The position numbers and the translations under genes were made by a program. DNA of 48,365 nt from Parapedobacter luteus (GTDB lineage: Bacteria > Bacteroidota > Bacteroidia > Sphingobacteriales > Sphingobacteriaceae), in contig NZ_FUYS01000016.1 in NCBI RefSeq assembly GCF_900168055.1, positions 1-48,365 of the forward strand, read 5' to 3'. Below are positions 44,388 to 48,365 of the stretch, in pieces. Each line of letters starts with the position of its first letter. The stretch's first letter is position 1. Under the pieces are notes generated by a model. It was not told where the DNA came from and made no database searches. It saw only the letters and a list, made by a program, of their open reading frames with translations.

Positions 44388-45284
44388 ATGATCAAGCGCA
44401 CCCTTATGTTTTCCAATCCGGCTTATCTGAGCCACAGGAATAGTCAATTGGTAATTTCCTTTCCTGACAAAGAGAAAGATGACCGGACGGTACCGATCGA
44501 AGATATTGGCGTGGTAGTACTGGAAAATCAGCAGATAACCATTTCCCACGGATGCATCGCCGCTCTCGTACAGAACAACGTTGCCCTCATTTCCTGTGAC
44601 GCCAGCCACATGCCCACCGGACTGATTTTGCCTTTGGATGGCGGGAATACCCAAGCCGAACGATTCCGATACCAGATAGAAGCGTCGCTGCCCTTGAAAA
44701 AACAGCTTTGGCAACAAACCATCCAGCAGAAAATCTACAATCAGGCGCGTGTGCTGGAAAAGTTAGGGATAGCATCGGGCAACATGTACCGCTGGTCGAA
44801 GTCTGTCAAATCCGGTGATCCTGATAACTATGAAGGCCGTGCGGCTGCGTATTATTGGCAAAATATCTTTAGCGAATACCTCGAATTCAGCCGGAATAGG
44901 GGTGGAGAGCCACCCAATAATTTACTGAACTACGGTTATGCCATTTTACGGGCTATTGTCGCGCGCAGCCTGGTGTCTTCCGGGTTACTGCCGACATTGG
45001 GGATATTCCACAGGAATAAGTATAATGCCTATTGCCTGGCAGATGATATTATGGAGCCTTATCGTCCGTTTGTAGACTTAATCGTCTATGATATCGTCGC
45101 CAATGGAGGTGATTTTCAGGGGTTGGATACTGTGCTGAAAACCAAGCTACTGCAACTGCCACAGGTGGATGTGCGTTTTGACGATATGACCAGCCCGTTG
45201 CTGGTAGGTGCATCGCGGACGACTGCTTCATTGGCCAGGTGTTTCGAAGGCATATCCCGTAAAATCAATTATCCGTCTGTATAG
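44388..45284 (+). CDS. cas1: CRISPR integrase Cas1
   Basis: The 298-residue protein is a type II Cas1. It has the N-terminal beta domain (VPIEDIGVVVLENQQITISHG, ALISCDASHMPTGLILPL) and the helical catalytic domain with metal ligands E149 (NYEGRAAAYYW), H208 (LGIFHRNKYNAYCLADD) and acidic residues at about 219-223. With Cas2 it integrates new spacers into the array. It starts 13 bp after the HIRAN gene and ends 6 bp before cas2, so cas9, HIRAN, cas1 and cas2 form one operon. All expected residues are present, so the integrase looks intact. Confidence 0.96.
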   Translation: MIKRTLMFSNPAYLSHRNSQLVISFPDKEKDDRTVPIEDIGVVVLENQQITISHGCIAALVQNNVALISCDASHMPTGLILPLDGGNTQAERFRYQIEASLPLKKQLWQQTIQQKIYNQARVLEKLGIASGNMYRWSKSVKSGDPDNYEGRAAAYYWQNIFSEYLEFSRNRGGEPPNNLLNYGYAILRAIVARSLVSSGLLPTLGIFHRNKYNAYCLADDIMEPYRPFVDLIVYDIVANGGDFQGLDTVLKTKLLQLPQVDVRFDDMTSPLLVGASRTTASLARCFEGISRKINYPSV

Positions 45285-45623
<339 letters not shown>

Positions 45624-45636
45624 GAAAACCTTTTTA

Positions 45637-45671
45637 AAGTTCTCTTTTTGTGAACTTGTTTGCTATCTTTG
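45637..45671 (+). promoter_or_regulatory. Promoter and likely operator of higBA
   Basis: TATCTTTG at 45664-45671 is a perfect -7 box, although the -33 region is weak. Just upstream an inverted repeat AAGTTC (45637-45642) and GAACTT (45652-45657) spans the -33 position, a suitable HigA binding site for autoregulation. Transcription would begin only a few bases before the higB ATG at 45683. Confidence 0.55.
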
Positions 45672-45682
45672 TATATTATTAC

Positions 45683-46015
45683 ATGCGTGTACATTTAATA
45701 AAACGACAGACTATTGAGCAATTCGCTATCATGCATGCCAGAAGTAGTGTTTCATTAAGGGATTGGTTGGGAAAGATCAAATACGCGGATTGGGAGTCGC
45801 CGATGGATATAAAACATACGTTCAATAGTGCAGACCTGTTAGGTAACGGTAGTAATAGGGTGGTATTTGATGTTGGTGGTAATAATTATAGATTAATTTG
45901 TAAGTATGTTTTTGGTGCAACACAAATACACCTATTTATATGCTGGATAGGCACACACGCCGAATATGATAAGCTATGTGCATCAGGTACACAGTATATA
46001 GTAAACGATTATTAA
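45683..46015 (+). CDS. higB: HigB-type mRNA interferase toxin
   Basis: From the ATG at 45683 the product has 110 residues and matches the HigB toxin family: MRVHLIKRQTIEQFAIMH, LRDWLGKIKYADWESPMDIK, SADLLGNGSNRVVFDVGGNN, YRLICKYVF and the ending WIGTHAEYDKL. An in-frame GTG at 45650 lies inside the operator region and is rejected. HigB toxins are RelE-fold ribosome-dependent mRNA interferases neutralised by HigA. The gene is toxin-first, followed 4 bp later by higA, as in classical higBA. It lies between cas2 and the CRISPR array. Confidence 0.92.
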   Translation: MRVHLIKRQTIEQFAIMHARSSVSLRDWLGKIKYADWESPMDIKHTFNSADLLGNGSNRVVFDVGGNNYRLICKYVFGATQIHLFICWIGTHAEYDKLCASGTQYIVNDY

Positions 46016-46019
46016 GATT

Positions 46020-46463
46020 ATGGCAACATTAAAATATAGCGTCATCAAAGACAAAGCACAATACGACACCTATTGTAAAGAATTGGAGACGTTGCTTGAG
46101 GGTGATCCTGTCAATTACGAGGAAGTGGAGTTGCTTACTTTATTGATTGAACATTACGATACCACAAATAATAGTTTCAAGGAAATGGATCCTATCGAAC
46201 TATTGAAATCGCTCATGAAAGATCACGACATGCGACCCAAGGATTTGGTCAATTATTTGGGTATTAGCAAAGGATATATTTCAGATATCTTGAATTATAA
46301 AAAAGGGCTTTCTAAAGAAGTTATCCGTAAGTTGGCCAGCCGATTTAATCTGTCCCAAGAGGCATTCAACAGGCCCTACAAACTCCACGTTCCAGAGAAT
46401 CGGCATTTTAGAAATGCTAGTATGATGAATTTTCCAAAAGAAATCCATCCGTCGTTGGTATAA
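46020..46463 (+). CDS. higA: HigA-type antitoxin with XRE helix-turn-helix
   Basis: The 147-residue protein begins with a helical region (DTYCKELETLLEGDPVNYEEVELLTLLIEHYD) and has an XRE-type helix-turn-helix at about 70-115 (HDMRPKDLVNYLGISKGYISDILNYKKGLSKEVIRKLASRF, quoted in part by position). HigA proteins bind HigB and repress the higBA promoter. The inverted repeat at 45637-45657 is the likely operator. It is complete and follows higB at 4 bp, so the module looks functional. A bidirectional terminator separates it from the array. Confidence 0.92.
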   Translation: MATLKYSVIKDKAQYDTYCKELETLLEGDPVNYEEVELLTLLIEHYDTTNNSFKEMDPIELLKSLMKDHDMRPKDLVNYLGISKGYISDILNYKKGLSKEVIRKLASRFNLSQEAFNRPYKLHVPENRHFRNASMMNFPKEIHPSLV

Positions 46464-46551
46464 TAGAAAAAGTTTTCCACATATTCGTTTTGTAACAGAG
46501 CAGCAGCCAAGGGTTAGAAATAGGATAAGGAAAAATAACAAATCAATAAAA

Positions 46552-46580
46552 AATCCAAGCTATTTTGGCTTGGATTTTTT
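46552..46580. terminator. Bidirectional terminator between higA and the CRISPR array
   Basis: AATCCAAGC (46552-46560) pairs perfectly with GCTTGGATT (46568-46576) around a 7-nt loop. A T run follows on the plus strand (to 46580) and an A run precedes it, giving a T-rich tail on the minus strand too. It would stop both higBA transcripts and leftward pre-crRNA. Confidence 0.85.
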
Positions 46581-46633
46581 ATTTCTAATTTTTGAGTTAA
46601 TCCACTGATTCACATTGAAATACTTGATGGTAC

Positions 46634-47100
46634 GCTGTGCCTAATATCAGTAAATCAAAGAATGAAAGCAAATCACAACCGAAATGTACAATGAAAAAAA
46701 CATTGTCTCGCTGTGCCTAATATCAGTAAATCAAAGAATGAAAGCAAATCACAACAGGAAGCTACGGTGCTTGGCGCTCGGTCTGGCTGTGCCTAATATC
46801 AGTAAATCAAAGAATGAAAGCAAATCACAACTACCGATGCGCTTGGTTGCGCCAGTCGTCGCTGTGCCTAATATCAGTAAATCAAAGAATGAAAGCAAAT
46901 CACAACGACCTACATAATTATCACCACTGAAATTAAGCTGTGCCTAATATCAGTAAATCAAAGAATGAAAGCAAATCACAACCGAAATGGACTACTACAA
47001 AAACATTGATAAGCTGTGCCTAATATCAGTAAATCAAAGAATGAAAGCAAATCACAACCAAGTCCGTGCGCTTCAAGGCACTTCGGGGGCTGTGCCTAAT
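46634..47100 (-). CRISPR. Type II-C CRISPR array, six full repeats plus a truncated seventh
   Basis: Six identical 46-nt repeats start at 46634, 46710, 46786, 46861, 46937 and 47013. On the plus strand they read GCTGTGCCTAATATCAG at one end and GCAAATCACAAC at the other. A seventh starts at 47089 but is cut after 12 bases by the IS21 element. Five spacers are 30 nt and the third is 29 nt. Pairing with the tracrRNA shows that crRNAs are read from the minus strand (repeat starting GTTGTGATTTGC), so the promoter side is at the right, where the insertion lies. The repeat has no TAnnTTTG box of its own. Spacers at 46680-46709 and 46983-47012 are related. Confidence 0.97.
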
Positions 47101-47106
47101 TGAATA

Positions 47107-47149
47107 TTCCGGGGAAAGTACACCACCCGTTCCGGATGAAAGTACACCA
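47107..47149. repeat. Internal direct repeats at the IS21 terminus
   Basis: TTCCGG followed by GAAAGTACACCA occurs twice, at 47107-47125 (one G between the two halves counted in the run of Gs) and 47130-47149. Such multiple terminal repeats are IstA binding sites in IS21-family elements. Confidence 0.75.
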
Positions 47150-47196
47150 GTGAAGAGGCCAATAATCTGCGCAGCTGCGCCACTGGGTTTTCAAAG

Positions 47197-47928
47197 TTAG
47201 TGATTTTTTTTCTTCCTCATAGACTTGCCCTGAAGGGGTAGCCTATGTGCCGATGCTGTCAATCTGTCCATTATCGCGTCGGCCAGTGTAGGTTCATCGA
47301 TAAAGTTGTACCACGCCTCCACCGGTAACTGCGAAGTGATAATCACCGAACTGTTGCCATATCGGTCTTCCAGTATATCCAATAGTGCCAGCCTGGCGTC
47401 TGCATCGATCGCCTTCAGTCCGAAGTCATCGAGTATAAGTAATCTGTGGTTGGATATGGCTTTGATCCACTTAAGGTATGTACCGTCGAGCCTGGTCTGG
47501 GAGACCGTATCCATGAAACGGTTCATGCTGAAATACAATGTGCGGTATCCCAGCAGGCATGCCGATCGTCCCAGGGCACAGGCCAGGAAGCTTTTGCCGG
47601 ATCCGGTAGCCCCGGTGATCAGTACATTGTCACCCCGCCCGATAAAGGCCCCATCCGATAAGCGGAGCACCTGTTCGCGCGTGATCCCTCTTTCCGGGTT
47701 GCAGACAATCTCTTCGGGCAGGGCGTTGTAGCGCAGCCGGCTTGCCTTCAGGTATTTCTGCGTCCTGGTGTGGTCGCGGTATTCCACCTCGGCCTGCACC
47801 ATGGATGCCAATAGTTCATGTACGTTCTGTACTTCGTGCACGGGTAGTGCACTCACCGCTTCGTAACGTCTGGCCATCCCGGCCAGACGGAGCGTTCTTA
47901 GCTGTTCGATTGTCTGATCTGTATTCAT
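47197..47928 (-). CDS. istB: IS21-family helper ATPase IstB
   Basis: The 243-residue protein is the AAA+ ATPase that helps the IS21 transposase choose and bind target DNA. Visible motifs are the N-terminal IstB segment (QLRTLRLAGMARRYEAV), Walker A GATGSGKSF, Walker B LLILDDFGL and the sensor region SSVIITSQLPVEAWY. The length is normal and no disruption is seen. It starts 20 bp after the istA stop in the same direction. Confidence 0.95.
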   Translation of the reverse strand: MNTDQTIEQLRTLRLAGMARRYEAVSALPVHEVQNVHELLASMVQAEVEYRDHTRTQKYLKASRLRYNALPEEIVCNPERGITREQVLRLSDGAFIGRGDNVLITGATGSGKSFLACALGRSACLLGYRTLYFSMNRFMDTVSQTRLDGTYLKWIKAISNHRLLILDDFGLKAIDADARLALLDILEDRYGNSSVIITSQLPVEAWYNFIDEPTLADAIMDRLTASAHRLPLQGKSMRKKKNH

Positions 47929-47948
47929 TTCTGTCCAATGGTTTTATA

Positions 47949-48365
47949 TTATTTGTATTCTCCGGCACCGCGGATATTATCATGCAGGGGTATGGTGTAT
48001 TGTTTGGGTGCTTCCTTTTTTTCGAGCAGGTCCATATTGTTGTCCAGTATGTTTTTGATGGCCGTATAATTGAACCGCTGTCCTTTGAGCGCTCTCTTGC
48101 AGGCACCTTCAATGCGCTCGGGATAGCCGGTTGCCAGGCGCATGAGTCCCCGGCAGGCCTGGTAGGACTGGTCGATGATAAGCTTACTGTCCATGACCCG
48201 CTGGAAGTACTCCCGAGTAGCAGGGCCATATGTTTCCGCTTTGCTCAGGTAATAATCAGGGTTCCATGCCAGGCGCTCGCGCATGTGCCGGTGGTTTTCC
48301 GGGAGATGTTCCCTGTCGGTCGTATAACCGTGCTTCTTATAGCTGCGTCTGTGCAGGGCAATACG
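47949..48365 (-). CDS. istA: IS21-family transposase IstA, C-terminal part only
   Basis: The minus-strand frame is open to the window edge and encodes the last 138 residues of an IstA-type DDE transposase. This includes the C-terminal region (HMRERLAWNPDYYLSKAETYG, YQACRGLMRLATGYPERIE, YNTIPLHDN-like end before the stop). The catalytic core lies beyond the window. It precedes istB by 20 bp. An internal ATG at 48284 is only a methionine within the gene, not the start. Confidence 0.9.
   Translation of the reverse strand, partial: RIALHRRSYKKHGYTTDREHLPENHRHMRERLAWNPDYYLSKAETYGPATREYFQRVMDSKLIIDQSYQACRGLMRLATGYPERIEGACKRALKGQRFNYTAIKNILDNNMDLLEKKEAPKQYTIPLHDNIRGAGEYK

Larger units (their letters stand above)
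47101..48365 (-). mobile_element. IS21-family insertion sequence, right part outside the window
   Basis: The element begins TGAATATTCCGGGG immediately after the truncated CRISPR repeat. IS21-type ends begin with TG and hold internal repeats, as seen here at 47107-47149. Inside lie istB (complete) and the 3' part of istA, both on the minus strand, which is the normal istA-istB order. The other end and the target duplication lie beyond the window. Confidence 0.92.

Noticed and set aside
46684-46917. 77-codon frame in the CRISPR array
   Set aside because: It consists of repeats and spacers only; the repeated peptide simply mirrors the repeat unit.
46634-47088. Promoters inside each repeat, as in Neisseria II-C arrays
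   Set aside because: The minus-strand repeat has only CATTCTTTG, two mismatches from TAnnTTTG, and no TTG at the right spacing.
46634-47088. Self-targeting spacers
   Set aside because: Reading the six spacers against the rest of the window showed no match; a genome-wide search was not possible.

Overview
The window comes from a member of the Bacteroidota, probably the Sphingobacteriia or a near relative. This rests on type IX secretion (T9SS) genes, a SusC/SusD pair with an ECF sigma factor and FecR, promoters of the Bacteroidota form TTG-N19-TAnnTTTG, few Shine-Dalgarno sequences, and a long type II-C Cas9. By eye the first 31 kb are GC-richer than the part from about 31.3 kb to the end of the CRISPR array. 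That second part also carries the nucleases, the CRISPR locus, a toxin-antitoxin pair and an insertion sequence, so it reads as an accessory region.

Layout. 1-8.6 kb: a T9SS surface cluster: the end of a repetitive surface protein with a 468-bp tandem repeat, a GEVED-domain protein, a type B (CHU_C) cargo protein, a PorP/SprF-like barrel and a PorE-like OmpA lipoprotein. 8.6-13.7 kb: a degenerate receiver protein, cysS, an NTF2-like protein, and a SurA-type chaperone pair on the minus strand. 13.9-31.3 kb: a sugar-acid utilisation locus: ECF sigma factor, Gfo/Idh oxidoreductase, TIM-barrel isomerase, FecR, SusC, SusD, an exported RraA-type aldolase, a Tat-exported enolase-superfamily dehydratase, an NTF2-like lipoprotein, an MFS transporter, a PQQ/cytochrome c dehydrogenase, a broken Tat-signal gene and a beta-propeller lactonase. 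Most of the catalytic proteins carry export signals, which suggests oxidation, lactone opening, dehydration and aldol cleavage in the periplasm.

31.3-39 kb: a membrane protein of unknown function, a structured intergenic stretch, a small glycine-rich peptide gene with a strong terminator, a TPR-lipoprotein histidine kinase with its response regulator, a thermonuclease, and a tight four-gene cassette (HsdR-N-type nuclease, HNH nuclease, unknown protein, DUF4407 membrane protein) that looks like a defence system. A palindrome, TACGG-N4-CCGTA, recurs only between 32.3 and 39.5 kb, including between the tracrRNA and cas9.

39.3-48.4 kb: a type II-C CRISPR-Cas locus. The tracrRNA lies on the minus strand upstream of cas9 with a consensus promoter. 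It is followed by cas9, a HIRAN-domain protein, cas1, cas2, a HigBA toxin-antitoxin pair, and an array of six full repeats and six spacers. An IS21-family element has cut the seventh repeat after 12 bases and runs off the window. The array is read leftward, so the insertion lies on its promoter and leader side. The most unusual points are the HIRAN protein between cas9 and cas1, HigBA between cas2 and the array, the shared palindrome, and the nuclease/DUF4407 cassette beside them.
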